From Lumbricus terrestris (lineage: Eukaryota; Annelida; Clitellata; Crassiclitellata; Lumbricidae), in NCBI GenBank assembly GCA_949752735.1, contig OX457043.1, forward strand, positions 38,066,605 to 38,130,604: 64,000 nucleotides of DNA. The letters are read 5' to 3'. Shown here one piece after another: positions 32,507 to 42,965 of this stretch; positions within the stretch are counted from its first letter, which is position 1, and each line of letters opens with the position of its first letter. The position numbers were made by a program, and so were the translations under genes. Below the pieces are notes generated by a model. The model ran no database searches. It saw only the letters and a program-made list of their open reading frames with translations, and was not told the DNA's origin.

Positions 32507-33550
32507 CTAGGAAGCACATCAACAGCATTCAACAATCAGTAAATGCAGGTGCTAGTTAGTGAAACACACAGCAAGCAAACAGATATAGAAAGGTTCAAAA
32601 TATTAGAATAAAGACTTCTCAAGACTGTCAATTGTATTTCATTATCTTGTATAATGTATAATATGGGAATATTAGTACCCTCTCAATTATTTTTTGGACT
32701 CGTAAATAAGATGATGATAATGGTTATAGCCATGTTTCCATAAAACGATCAATCTTGTTTATTTCATGCAGAAATGTAGAAAAACTCTGGCATTATAACA
32801 TGTTTTGTTTTATTTTGGCAACCAACATAATATGCAGTAAGCACATAACATTGTACAGTTTTTAATTAGATTTTCAGTTTACCCAGAAGACCCAAAAGGG
32901 GCCAGAGATCCTGCAAGCCAGGACCACCTAAGACAATTTAGTTGAGAAAAAACTGATCACGGGCAACTATGCTATGTGATAAAATAGGAGATAAATTCTT
33001 AGCTAACATATGAATCGAATTTACTTTAGACACAATCAAGTTAAATACACATATATAGCTTACAAACAGAGCTGTATTAGTAAATTTTGAGGTGAGTAGT
33101 ACACACTGCGGGGAAAATTATGAGCACCCTTCAAATATGGGCACCCCTGAAGAAAAGTATTATGTAAAACTTTTTCGTGGCGCCATCTCTTGAATTCCAG
33201 CAGAACGACATCGCTAAGTTTGATGTATTAAAATTTAAATCTGAGCAGTGACTGTGTGATTTTTCACAAAAATTATTATATAAGATTTAAATTTTGGCAA
33301 AGACGTTAGCAATTTTCACAACTCTTGTTTCCTGCATTGTATTACATGTATCCGATGGATTCTTTGAAGGTAAATATTTATATGTTGAGAATTGTTTTGT
33401 GATCCGGTTGGTATGCATTGACAGGTGATTCCTGTAATGCATTATTTGTATAGCGGACTAAGCGTGTCATAGGTGAGAGCCTAATATGGACACACTTGCC
33501 CTGCCAGAATATGGGCACCTAATACATGGCTTGAACATGGGCCCAAATAT
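32507..33550 (-). other. Sall intron, left part: no other gene seen
   Basis: Start of the 10.7-kb intron between the 43246 and 32506 exons. No coding or repeat unit was recognised in this piece apart from AT-rich sequence. Confidence 0.5.
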
Positions 33551-33554
33551 TAAG

Positions 33555-34240
33555 TCTATTGTAATTGTAATTGTAATTGTAATCGTACATTTATATAGCG
33601 CCACTACAAGAGAACTCCTCAGAGGCGCTCCCGACCTGACACCTAACCACAATCAAAGAGAATGGTTTTCAAACGCTTGCGGAAAAGGGGCAAAGAAATA
33701 CAAAGAAGTTCATTGCGAAGACTAATAGGTAACTTATTCCAGAAAGATGGACCAACCATAGCAAAGCTTCTGTGCAGCACTGTGGAAGATCGAGCCCTAG
33801 GGACAACCAGGTCACCATGCGTAGCAGAGCGAAGGAATCTACGGCCTGGGATGGACAGCACAGGTACACAGAGTTCCATAAGATAGATCGGAGCTTGGCC
33901 TGCTAGGCAATTGCGCATGAACATTAAAATCTTAAACTCAATACGTTTTTGCATTGGCAACCAGTGCAGTTCTTCCCGTATAAAACTTGATATATGCCCA
34001 AACTTTGGTATGCCGCCAATCAGGCGGGCCGCAGCATTAAGGACAGATTGCAATTTATTAATGCGTGAAAGTGTTAAGCCCGCATAGATGGCACTACCAT
34101 AGTCAACTCTCGTGCATATAAATGCATGCATCAGAGTAGTGGCAGCTTTGGTTGTAAGTGAGCGACGTACCGAGCGAATTTGACGAAGATGGTAGAAGCA
34201 AGTGCGACAAACATTCCTCACGTGATCAGAAAGGGTGTTA
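33555..34240 (-). mobile_element. CR1/L2-like LINE 3' portion (same sense as Sall)
   Basis: Minus-strand frame: DHVRNVCRTCFYHLRQIRSV, HAFICTRVDYGSAIYAGL, LQSVLNAAARLIGGIPKFGH, LHWLPMQKRIEFKILMFM, VVPRARSSTVLHRSFAMVGP, SFWNKLPISLRNEL, ending FDCG-stop. The 3' tail is GGGAGCGCCTCTGAGGAG, GTGGCGCTATATAAATGTA and (ATTACA)n. It is open for about 200 codons but lacks the RT catalytic region. Confidence 0.9.
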
Positions 34241-34244
34241 TATG

Positions 34245-34380
34245 TGCTAATAGGCCATATATTGCACATAAAACATAACAATATAATGGCCTGTATATAT
34301 TATATATACAGGCCATATATTGTATATAAAACATTAAACATACAATATAATGGCCTGTATATATATAGGTATATTGTAAG
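34245..34380. repeat. Duplicated TA-rich palindromes
   Basis: ATAATGGCCTGTATATAT and its reverse complement ATATATACAGGCCATATATT alternate, forming a duplicated ~68-bp unit with near-palindromic arms. It lies just upstream of the truncated LINE on the minus strand. Confidence 0.8.
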
Positions 34381-34495
34381 AAAATAAATACTATTACAAA
34401 TAGAAAATTTAGATGTGCTAAACCAAACCTTTCTATGTGTGTACGTATGCATACATACATAGATAGATAGATACAGTGGCGGCGCTATGCCAGGG

Positions 34496-34653
34496 CAGTG
34501 GCGTAGGCAAGGGGGGGGGTTTGGGGGTTAAAACCCCCCCATTGGCTCTGGGAAAAAGGTTTTTAAAGGTTTTTTCCATTTAAGTAAGAAAAATAGCAAA
34601 AAACAGGGTTTCCGGCCATAAACCCCCATCAAAAATTCCTGGCTACGCCACTG
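34496..34653. mobile_element. 158-bp hAT-like MITE
   Basis: CAGTGGCGTAGGCAAGGGGG at the left, CTGGCTACGCCACTG at the right. Flanking 8-mers are TGCCAGGG and AGCCAGGG, 7 of 8 identical. The interior shares AACCCCCCCATTGGC and AAAAACTTTT-type words with the element at 1807-2057, of which it is a shorter, oppositely oriented relative. Confidence 0.88.
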
Positions 34654-34654
34654 A

Positions 34655-35640
34655 GCCAGGGCATGGCAGGGCAAATGCCCAGGTAAAAAGCCTTTGCCCT
34701 GGTCGCTGCCCTGGCAGAAATTTTGCTTTGCCAGAATTTATTCCAGTATATTGCTTCGTACTGTTCGCATCCGTCCGTCCGCTCTTTGGCATGTCAACAA
34801 TTCTGGCAGGGCAAACATGGGCGGAGTTTATCAGGGGCTAGGGGGGGCTAAGCCCCCCAAAGAAGCTCCAGGTTCATGTTTTTTACCATGTAAATGGTAT
34901 CTTTTTTGAGCTTAGCCCCCCAAGAACTTCCAACGAAATGACCAAAAAAAGGTCATCAACTTTTTTCGGTCGGGAAATATATAGTAATTTTCATGAGATT
35001 TGAACTTGACGACTAAAAAAGGTCATCAACTTTTTTGGGCCGACATGAAAAAATTTACCAAGTTTTTTATCCCCCCCAAAAACGGAAACCAAACTCCGCC
35101 CATGAGGGTAAAAGTTCTGGAAAGACAAAATTCTGGCAGGGCAATAGTTCTGGGAGATAAAAATTCTATCAGGGCAATATTCTGGCAGGGCAATAGTTAT
35201 GGGAGAGAAAAATTCTGTCAGGGTATTATTCTGACAGGGCAAAAGTTCTGGCAAGGAAAAAGTTCTGGTAGAAAAAAATTGTGGCAGGGTCAAAATTGTG
35301 GCAGGGCAAAAGTTCTGGCAGGAAAAATTGTGGTATGGCAAAATTGTGGCAGAGCACAGGTTCTGGCAGGGAAAAATTATGGCAGGGTAACATTTCTGAC
35401 AGGGAAAAATTCTGGCAGGGAGAAATCCTTTTATTGCATGGCAAAAGTTCTGGCAGGGAAAAATTGTGGAAAGGCATACAGTAATTTCTGACAGTGCAGA
35501 ATTCTTGCAGGGAAAAATTCTGGCAGAGCAAATATTCTGGTAGGGAAGAATTCTAGAAGTCAAAAATTCTGGCAGGGCAAAAATTCTGGTAGAGCAAAAG
35601 TTCTGGCAGTGAGAATTCTGTGGCTGTTTATCCACATTGC
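34655..35640 (+). repeat. Degenerate TTCTGGCAGGGCAAAA tandem array
   Basis: Dozens of ~16-18-bp units of the form TTCTGGCAGGGCAAAA, with variants GGTAGAAAAA, TGTGGCAGGGCAAAA and so on, mainly 35110-35620, and a first block at 34655-34815. The MITE at 34816-35104 interrupts it. Long frames on either strand here (for example QNFC/PARIF repeats) are products of the array, not genes. Confidence 0.88.
34816..35104. mobile_element. 289-bp hAT-like MITE inside the tandem array
   Basis: CATGGGCGGAGTTTATC at the left and CCAAACTCCGCCCATG at the right are inverted repeats. Flanks AGGGCAAA (34808-34815) and AGGGTAAA (35105-35112) are the interrupted array unit, 7 of 8 identical. Internal inverted words AAAGGTCATCAACTTTTTT occur twice in direct orientation (34946, 35018). 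Confidence 0.88.
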
Positions 35641-35729
35641 CGTTTACAACAAGCCGCATGGGTCTAACTGTCGCTTTATTGTTTTTCAAATGAAGCGTTA
35701 GCAAATTTTTTGTAGCTTAAACAAGAAAC

Positions 35730-37523
35730 GAGAGAGCAATGGTGGGAAGATCAGTGCAGAGACTTAGAGGAACTACAGAAAGAGGAGTGATATGACAAAG
35801 TGTACGAAACAGTGAAGAGGATCACTAAAAAGAAGACAACAGCAGGAGGAGGAACCACAGTGCATGGTAAGAATGGAGTGATGCTGCAAGAACCTTAAGA
35901 AGTAAGAGAAAGATGGAAAGAATATGTGGAAGATCTATATCAGAGCAAAAAGATACCCACAGAGATTATGGAAGAAACGATAGCAGAAGATAAGGAGAAC
36001 ACAGGACCGGATATACTGAGGGAGGAAATGCTAGCAGCCATCAAGGAAATGAAAGATAGTAAAACAGAGGGAAGCGATAACATACCGGCTGAAATACTCA
36101 AATGTCTAGGAGAAAAAGCAATGAAGGAACTGGTCACACTATGCCAAGACATATACACAACAGGAATTTGGCCGGAGGATTTTCTAGAAACCATCATGAT
36201 CCCAATAAAGAAAAAACCAAATGCAACTAGATGTGAGGAGCATCGTACCATCAGCTTGTTAACACATGCTTCAAAGGTGATGATAAAGGTGATCACAAAA
36301 AGATTACAAGCTAAAGCAGAAGCAGATGGATGCCTTGGAGAAGACCAGTTTTGGTTCAGAAAAGGCAGAGGCACCAGGGATGCTATTGGTGCCCTAAGAA
36401 TGCTAACAGAAAGAAGTCTCGAACATGGAATGGAGGTATGCATATGTTTCGTAGACTACGAGAAGGCATTTGACAGAGTAGATTGGAGGAAGTTGATGGG
36501 TGCATTGAGAAGGATGGTGGTCGACTGGAGAGACAGAAGACTCATTGGGAATCTGTACATGGGGCAAAAGGTCAGAGTCAGAATAGAAGGAGAATATTCT
36601 GAAACGGGACAAATTGGTAGAGGAGTGCGGCAGGGGTGTCCGTTGTCACCATTACTGTTTAATATATACATAGAAGAGTTAATAAGAGAGGCAATTGATG
36701 GTACAGAAGAAGGAATAAAAGTAGGAGGAAAACTAATAAAAGCTTTAAGGTTTGCTGACGATCAAGCGATGCTGGCAGGAAATGAAAAGAATCTACAACG
36801 AATGATGGATCGGCTAAATGCGACTTCAGAAGAATACAACATGAAAATAAACATCAAAAAGACAAAAGTTATGAGGATCAGCAAGGAAAAGGAAACAACT
36901 ATATGTATCAAAATAGATGGAGAAGAAATAGAGCAGGTGAAGGAATTCTGCTACTTGGGAAGCTTAATATCAAGCGACGCCAAATGTCATAAGGAGATAA
37001 AGAGGAGAATAGCAATGGGTAAAGAGGCATTCTAAAAAAGGAAAGAATTGCTAAGAGGAGGACTAAATAGGAATCTGAAGAAAAGAATGGTCAAAACATT
37101 GATATGGAGTGTGACGTTATATGGCGCAAAGACATGGACAATGAGAAAAGAAGACACCAAGCGGCTGGAAGCTTTTGAAATGTGGGTATGTAGAAAAATG
37201 GAGAAAATTAGTTGGACAAAGCATGTTACGAACAAGGAAGTGCTGACGATGGTAGAAGAGAAAAGATCTCTGCTAGATGCAATAAAGACAAGACAAAAGA
37301 ATTGGATAGGACATTTGCTGCGAGGAAACTCACTGCAGAAAGAAATAATTGAAGGAAGATTGGAGGGGAAAAGGTGCAGAGGAAGACCTAGACAAAAACT
37401 GCTGGATGGGATGATGGAGAAGGGTTACAGAGAACTTAAGGACATGGCACAACAGCGTGAAAGATGGAGACATTGGACGTTTGGACCTGCCACTTGGCAG
37501 AGAACCTAAAGAAGAAGAAGAAT
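35730..37523 (+). mobile_element. RTE/Nimb-like LINE, nearly open, 11-bp TSD
   Basis: Flanked by AAACAAGAAAC at 35719-35729 and 37524-37534. One frame runs to 37509 with stops only near 35800, 35897 and 37033-37035. Order: linker (EQWWEDQCRDLEEL); RT with EEHRTISLLTHASKVMIKVI, CICFVDYEKAFDRVDW, GVRQGCPLSPLLFNIYIEEL, ALRFADDQAMLAG (FADD); KTKVMRISK; FCYLGSLISSDAKC; then GHLLRGNSLQKEIIEG and RCRGRPRQKLLDGMM. The tail is (GAA)n. The endonuclease is absent (5' truncation). The intact duplication and few stops indicate a comparatively recent insertion. It lies antisense within the Sall intron. Confidence 0.93.
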
Positions 37524-37551
37524 AAACAAGAAACCTATAGGACCTATACAA

Positions 37552-37662
37552 CAGGGTTTTTTTAACGTGCAGTTGTACACAAAATGTGCAGTTCTAAATG
37601 GATTTGTGCAGTTGTAGAAGCACCTCTGTACAGTTAAAATAAGCAAAAAGGTCATTGTCCCG
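37552..37662. mobile_element. Left half of the CAGGGC hAT-like MITE
   Basis: CAGGGTTTTTTTAACGTGC, AGTTGTACACAAAATGTGC and GTGCAGTTGTAGAAGCACCT correspond to 12065-12170. The right end is not found, so it is truncated. Confidence 0.85.
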
Positions 37663-37664
37663 CG

Positions 37665-38600
37665 ATTCAAATGTCATTTCAGTGAGTTTCTTGTTGCTAA
37701 AGAGTTGAAAATTAATCTGACAAACATTGTTTTACTTGACATTCATTGGACTATGAACTACAAGCAAAAGTCCTTAAGGTGTCCATAATAGGGTACTTTA
37801 CCCTATGTGCTTGATATTATCCGAATTTGTTTGTGTTTAATTCTATGTTAGGAGGCTACGCTTCGGTTGCTACGCAAGCCTGGTGACGATCAGTCGATCA
37901 CCTGTGCTCATGTAACATAGCCGCAGTCCAACGAGCCTTGGTCATACACTTCATTCCATCTGAATGCTCGACCTGGAGCCAAAAGCATTCGAAGTTCAAA
38001 GAGGGGCTGGGTTATGAGAGACTGATTATTATCATTGACGTAACGGTCGTAACCGGACAGTACGTAAGGGTCTTTGTGTGTGAAACTAACAGTTTATAAT
38101 GCATGGCGTTTTCGAAGTTAAAACGATTAGTTGAATCAGGGTCGAACACTACAGACATAAAAAACGAACATTATATTTAAGGACATATGCACAGCTAGCA
38201 ACCTAAGAACTCTAGGCCAATATAAATAAATTCACAGAGGGCAAACTGACGGTGACACGAAACGGAGTATCCCCCCTGAAAGCTATCCGGGGGGACGAAT
38301 TAATCTATCTCCCCGGATGGAATTAACCGGTCTATAGCCTACTATCCGACAGGATAAACCATTATATCCCATTTTTTGAAAAATGCGCATAATAAAAAAT
38401 TTATGCTGTAATCAAAATTTAAAGTGACTCTAATTGTTTTAAGTGTCCTAAGCAATGCTGAGATAAAAGCAACTCGAATTTATTTAGTGATTCTGAGTGT
38501 TCTTAAGTATTTTAAATGTTTTAAATGCTCTAAAAACAGGGCAAAACAAATTATCTAATAGGAATAAACATACCTGTTAGTGTCATTGTTCAAAACAAAG
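37665..38600. other. Sall intron: no gene; one interspersed repeat
   Basis: At 38390-38540 the stretch TTTATGCTGTAATCAAAATT, TTGTTTTAAGTGTCCTAA, GCAACTCGAATTTA is the inverted relative of 60200-60310. The GTATCCCCCC words at 38275 and 38330 resemble those in the inverted-repeat arms at 38600 and 40168. No coding region was found. Confidence 0.55.
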
Positions 38601-38601
38601 C

Positions 38602-38737
38602 AGATGAAAATTAATTTGCAAAAAAATACACGCGGAAGCGGTTTTTTCGATTTTTTTTTATTTGGGGGGATACAATTAATGCGGGGGATACTCTATGTCG
38701 TGACAACGGCAGATGGTGGCCCTCTCGTATTATTGAC
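38602..38737. repeat. Left arm of a ~130-bp inverted repeat (partner 40166-40290)
   Basis: GAAAATTAATTTGCAAAAAA, ATACACGCGGAAGCGGTTTT, GGGGGATACAATTAATGCGG, GGATACTCTATGTCGTGAC and AACGGCAGATGGTGGCCCTC recur as reverse complement at 40166-40290. The arms are 1.4 kb apart and enclose T-rich DNA and a MITE, so they may be ends of one element or two opposed copies. Confidence 0.85.
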
Positions 38738-38764
38738 GTAGGCTATCTTACAATGTTTTATTTG

Positions 38765-39640
38765 CAATAATTATCATAGTTGTAAAAAACTTTTTTTGCG
38801 TTTTTTATTCTCTCCCAAAAAACGTCGTTTTTTAATTTTTTTATTTTTCCCATCGTTTTTTATCGTTTTTTTTATTTTTTTCTTTGATTTGATTTATTTA
38901 TTTATTTACTTTCTGTTATTATTTTCCTTAATTTTAATTTTTTTTCTGATATTCCTTATGTTTTCCGGAAACTCTCAAGGATTCAGCTAACTAAAGTCAT
39001 TATTTCATCGTTTAACATCATCATTTAAGAGATAGCCTGCGTGTAGTAGGTTACTAATCAATGTTTTCAAGGTTAAAATGCGGTTTTAGATGTAGCAAAG
39101 TCAAATTATTTACCGTTTCCGTTTTTGGTACTATAATTTTAATTCACCCTTTTTTTTCGATTTAATTTCGCCAACTTCTAGTTTGTCCAGAACCCTTTTA
39201 ATCGATCCAGCTTCTGCTTAGACAAGAATTTGTTCGATAAATCCCGTTTCTATTTTGTCAGTATATATTTTTCATCAATTTTACATTGAAAATTATTCTT
39301 CATCAATCCAGCTTCAATTTCAGCAGAATGACTGCACTAACCCTAAAACTAACCCTAACCGACCCTCACGACGCCTAACCTGAGCCCTAACCGACCCTCA
39401 CGCGCTAAATCCCGCTTCTACTTCGTGAGGAAATATTTTTCATCGAATTTCTATTTCTGTGGGGTCATACACGAAACCTACATCGATACGCTGAAATAAA
39501 TAAAAAGGGTGAATTAAAATTATAGTACCCCGTTTTTTATGGTTTTTTTGTCGTTTTTTATTTTTTCGAAAAAAACCACGTTTTTTACTGTTTTTTATTC
39601 CGTTTTCATCGTTTTTTTTTACATCTATGATAATTATATA
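38765..39640. repeat. T-rich low-complexity region (CGTTTTTTAT words)
   Basis: Repeated CGTTTTTTAT / ATCGTTTTTTATCG / TTTATTTATTT words to 38960 and again at 39530-39620. The MITE at 39127-39529 sits inside. Frames such as the Phe/Leu-rich one at 38796-38990 are compositional. Confidence 0.8.
39127..39529. mobile_element. 403-bp MITE with 28-bp TIRs and perfect 8-bp TSD
   Basis: The left end GGTACTATAATTTTAATTCA continues for about 28 bp as a perfect inverted repeat of the right end. CCGTTTTT flanks both sides (39119-39126, 39530-39537). TIRs beginning GG with an 8-bp target fit Merlin, but hAT cannot be excluded. The interior has repeated ATTTTTCATCAAT words and telomere-like CTAACCCTAA stretches at 39345-39400. 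Confidence 0.92.
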
Positions 39641-40284
39641 ATCGACACAACATTAATTTGCTATTGCTTCGTACACTCTCGGACTGTCGACCTAACTCCC
39701 TGACTTCTTGCAGTCATCTTGGTCTGTCCTTCCAGTCCCTTACTCGAAAGCGGATTCCTCGATCAGTAGGTCGTTGACGTCTCGTCCCTAACGCCCTCCG
39801 AGAGTGAAAATTTCATTCCCCACTTCCAGATTTCGCCCCCATTTTATTCATTTATTCCAGTCTCCTGTCACAGCCCCTTTCTATCCTATTTCTTTCCTTA
39901 TATGGTTATCTGTCTGTTGCATGCCATTTTATGTGCATTTCTCATCCGGTTTTCCGCCTCTTCTCTGCTTAACATTCGTTCTTGCCTTTTATGGGCATTT
40001 CACATCCGGTTTCCACCACTCTCTGCTTGACTTTCGTTCCTGCCTTTTATGTACATTTTAATCCGGTTTTCCATCTGTAGGCTAAGCCCTGCCCTGTCTC
40101 CGCTCTTGCCTTCTTCGGTCATAGGCTATCTCTGCCCAGTCCCTGCTCTTGCCTTTCCACCTGCGGAGGGCCACCGTCTGCCGTTGTCACAAAATAGAGT
40201 ATCCCCCGTATTAATTGTATCCCCCCCAAATAAAAAAGTCGAAAAAACCGCTTCCGCGTGTATTTTTTTTGGCAAATCAATTTT

Positions 40285-40349
40285 CAGCAGAGCGCAGTGC
40301 ATGGTGGGCCCGCAGTGCATGGTGGCCCACCATGCACTGCGCTCTGCTG
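40285..40349. repeat. Perfect 26-bp-arm palindrome
   Basis: CAGCAGAGCGCAGTGCATGG... (40285-40310) is the exact reverse complement of 40324-40349 with a 13-bp loop. The loop repeats part of the arm (GCAGTGCATGGT). Strong hairpin potential at the join between the inverted-repeat arm and a LINE 3' end. Confidence 0.95.
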
Positions 40350-40590
40350 TCCATGGTGACTTAATGGTTCCTTTCACTCGCTCTGCAACAATGCAGAGGC
40401 GTTCGTTCTCTGTGGTTGGTCCAACAACCTGGAATGGACTTCCCTTGACTATGCGACACCTTCCAAGCTGTTCTCAATTTCATAAACTGTCGAAGACTAT
40501 TTTTTCGCTTGATCTCGGCCGGGAGCGCCTCTGAGTAGGTACCTTGAAGGGGCGCTATATAAATTACGATTGATTGACTGATTGAAGTAA
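40350..40590 (+). mobile_element. CR1/L2-like LINE 3' end
   Basis: Reads VHGDLMVPFTRSATMQRRSF, SVVGPTTWNGLPLTMRHLPS, KLSKTIFSLDLGRERL-stop, then GGGAGCGCCTCTGAGTAGG, TACCTTGAAGGGGCGCTATA and the (GATT)n tail. It gives the LINE 3' end that the SINEs of this window share. Confidence 0.9.
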
Positions 40591-41217
40591 CATCCCCCCC
40601 GTAGCATTATGGTATTAAAAAGGTCATCATAGTTTAAAGTGCTGGAATTGGTGAGTTTCACGGACATTCAGGGACAAAGACCAAAAAAGTCGTCAGAAAA
40701 AATTTCTGGGTCAAGAGGTGTCGTCGGTGCCTCGGACCATGTTGTTCGTCCAAAACGGCCGTTTTCTCCGCCACCGCCCCACCTGAATCCGCCAAAAGCA
40801 GTGGGACTATAGATTAAACACTCATACCCCGCAGTCGATCGAGTCGATCGATCGAGTCGATCATAACTCGGCCAAGTCGAGTCGATCGAAAAATTGTCAA
40901 CTCGATCGACTTGCAAGTCGAGTCGATCGTGTGTCTTGCCAAGTCGAGTTGATCGAAAAATCGTCGACTTGCAAGTCGAGTCGATCGTTGTTTCGATCGT
41001 TGTTTCATCGACTGGACTCGATTTAGAAATATTTTACTTAGGCCTACTATTTCTTGAAGACTCAAAGTGACCAAAATGGTATAAACTTTATGACGCAATT
41101 CAGTTTTTGCACACAAGTGCAGCAAATGAACCCTTTTGGCAGTGTTGGCGATTTCGTGTTAGTGGAACTGTGAAAATTGACTATAGACGTACGTTTTAGA
41201 TTTGAGTTGAACGAGTA

Positions 41218-41708
41218 TAGGGACGGATACAGAAATTTTGGAAGGGGGGGACCAAAATCTGGGTCTGGAGCCGACAAAATTCCGCCGACAATTTTTTAGT
41301 CCTTCGCCCAAAAAACTTTTGAAAACCCGTGGCAACTCAGTTTATTTGTGGGGCGCGGTGGTGTAGTGGTGGAGTCGTTGCCTTGAAGCCGGAAGGTTCG
41401 GGGTTCGAATCCACCTCGCCGCGTAAGGACCTTGGGCAAGTCCTTCACTCACAATTGCTCAGCGCTTCGGCGTGAAACTCCGATGCAGTGTCCGCTCTGC
41501 ATTCGGGAGCGCCTCTGAGTAGAGAGAGCTTGAAGGGGCGCTATAACAAGTGCACATACAAACATACAAACATTTAAAATTTGATGACTCTTTAGTCATG
41601 TGCTCCTTTCTCATCTTCCTGTTCCCGTTGCGTTGATTTACAGCTTCTTGAAACCTGATGGGGAGGGGCACTTCTATGGCCCGATTGCCTCCATTGGATC
41701 CGCTCCTG
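41218..41708. mobile_element. hAT-like element interrupted by a SINE
   Basis: The left end TAGGGACGGATACAG and the right end TTGGATCCGCTCCTG (reverse CAGGAGCGGATCCAA) are diverged inverted repeats of the CAGGGGCGGATCCAG type. The flanks AACGAGTA and AATGAGCA agree at 6 of 8, both differences being transitions. Contains the SINE 41347-41575. Confidence 0.7.
41347..41580 (+). mobile_element. tRNA-derived SINE with L2-like tail, full length
   Basis: Head GGGGCGCGGTGGTGTAGTGG; A box TGGTGTAGTGG; B box GGTTCGAATCC. The body has GACCTTGGGCAAGTCCTTC and CAATTGCTCAGCGCTTCGG. The tail GGGAGCGCCTCTGAGTAG, CTTGAAGGGGCGCTATAAC is followed by (CATACAAA)n. It matches 786-1013 with few differences. It is not a functional tRNA gene, because the head cannot complete an acceptor stem and the body continues for 150 bp. 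Confidence 0.93.
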
Positions 41709-41789
41709 AATGAGCATGATACAGATCTACTATTATAGGCCTGTATATATGTAGGGCCTAGATGTTAATTTTAAGAATATAAAACGGGG

Positions 41790-42965
41790 CCCTTTTATGA
41801 CGTCACTTCGATTATGATACAATTTTGCAATTAAATAAGTTCACTGAGAAAAGAAATTGGCATATTGTGACATCACTTCGATCAAGATACAGATCTACTA
41901 TCATATAATTTCATTAATTTTGATAATACAAAACTAGTACTTTGCTTATTGTAATGTTACTCTGATTATGATACAAGTTTGCTATTATATTACAAGTTCA
42001 CTTCGAGAATTAAAAAACCAGGCCTATTGTGACGTCACTTCGATTATGATACAAAATATACTATTATAGAAGTGCATTTTGAGAATATAAACAAGGCCTA
42101 TTTTGACGTCACTTCGATTATGATGCAAAATGTACCAGGCCTATTATAGAAGTGCATTCTGAGAATATAAACAAGGTCTATTGTGACGCAACTTTGATTA
42201 TTATACAAATGTACTATTATATAAGTGCATTATTTTGGAGAATATAAACAAGACCTATTGTGACGTCACTTCGATTATTAAACAGATCTATCAGTATATT
42301 ATGTTCATTTTGCGAATATTTTATGACGGCACTTCGATTGTCATACAATTATACTATTAAATATGTTCACTGAGAACACGAAATTAGGTCTATTGTGGCG
42401 TCATTTCGATTATGATACAGATCTGCTGTCATATTATTTCATTTTCATAATACAAAACTGGGGCTGTTTAACAACATCGCTCTGATTATCAAACAAATCT
42501 ATTATTATACGTCTAGTATGAGAATATAAAACCTAGGCCCATTGTGACGTCACTTCGATCATGACACAGACCTACTATTAAAGAAGTTCATTTTGAGAAT
42601 AAACTAGGCCTATTGCGACTAACTTCGATCATGATACAGACCTACTATTAAAGAAGTTCTTTTTGAGAATTGTGACTATAACTTCGTTTATGATACAGAT
42701 CTACTATTATAGAAGTACATTTTGAGAGTATAAACTAGGTCTATTGTGACGTCACTTCGATTATTACACAGATCTACAGTAATAATTATTGAAGTTCATT
42801 TACAGAATCTAAAACGAGGCCTAATGTGACGTCACTACGATTACAGTGCAAATCTACTATCAATTCACTGAGAATGCGAAATCAGGCTCATTGTTACGTC
42901 ACACAGATTATGACACAGATCTACTATCGTATAATTTCATTTTGAGATCACATAACTGCAGAGGT
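41790..42965. repeat. ~73-bp tandem array with TGACGTCA in each unit
   Basis: About sixteen units of the form GTGACGTCACTTCGATTATG, ATACAGATCTACTATTATA, AGTTCATTTTGAGAATATAA, spaced 57-83 bp. TGACGTCA (the CRE palindrome) is intact in roughly half and degenerate in the rest. It lies inside the 40825-43134 element, 280 bp on the intron side of the Sall exon at 43246. Confidence 0.92.

Noticed and set aside
34490..35110. One single hAT-like element spanning both MITEs
   Set aside because: Each MITE has its own inverted ends and its own near-identical 8-bp flanks, so they are separate insertions.
35000..35704. Long frames on both strands (QNFC/PARIF-like repeats)
   Set aside because: They come from the degenerate TTCTGGCAGGGCAAAA array and mirror each other on opposite strands.
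38796..38990. Phe/Leu-rich small membrane protein
   Set aside because: It is the translation of a T-rich low-complexity tract with repeated CGTTTTTTAT words; no start context or conserved residues.
39340..39410. Interstitial telomere
   Set aside because: The CTAACCCTAA words are few and irregular and lie inside a 403-bp MITE.
41347..41420. Possible tRNA gene (clear A and B boxes)
   Set aside because: The tRNA-like head continues into a 150-bp SINE body and LINE-type tail, has a second diverged copy, and does not close an acceptor stem.
41790..42965. CRISPR-like regular spacing of repeats
   Set aside because: Units are contiguous and degenerate without unique spacers, there are no cas genes, and the context is an animal intron.
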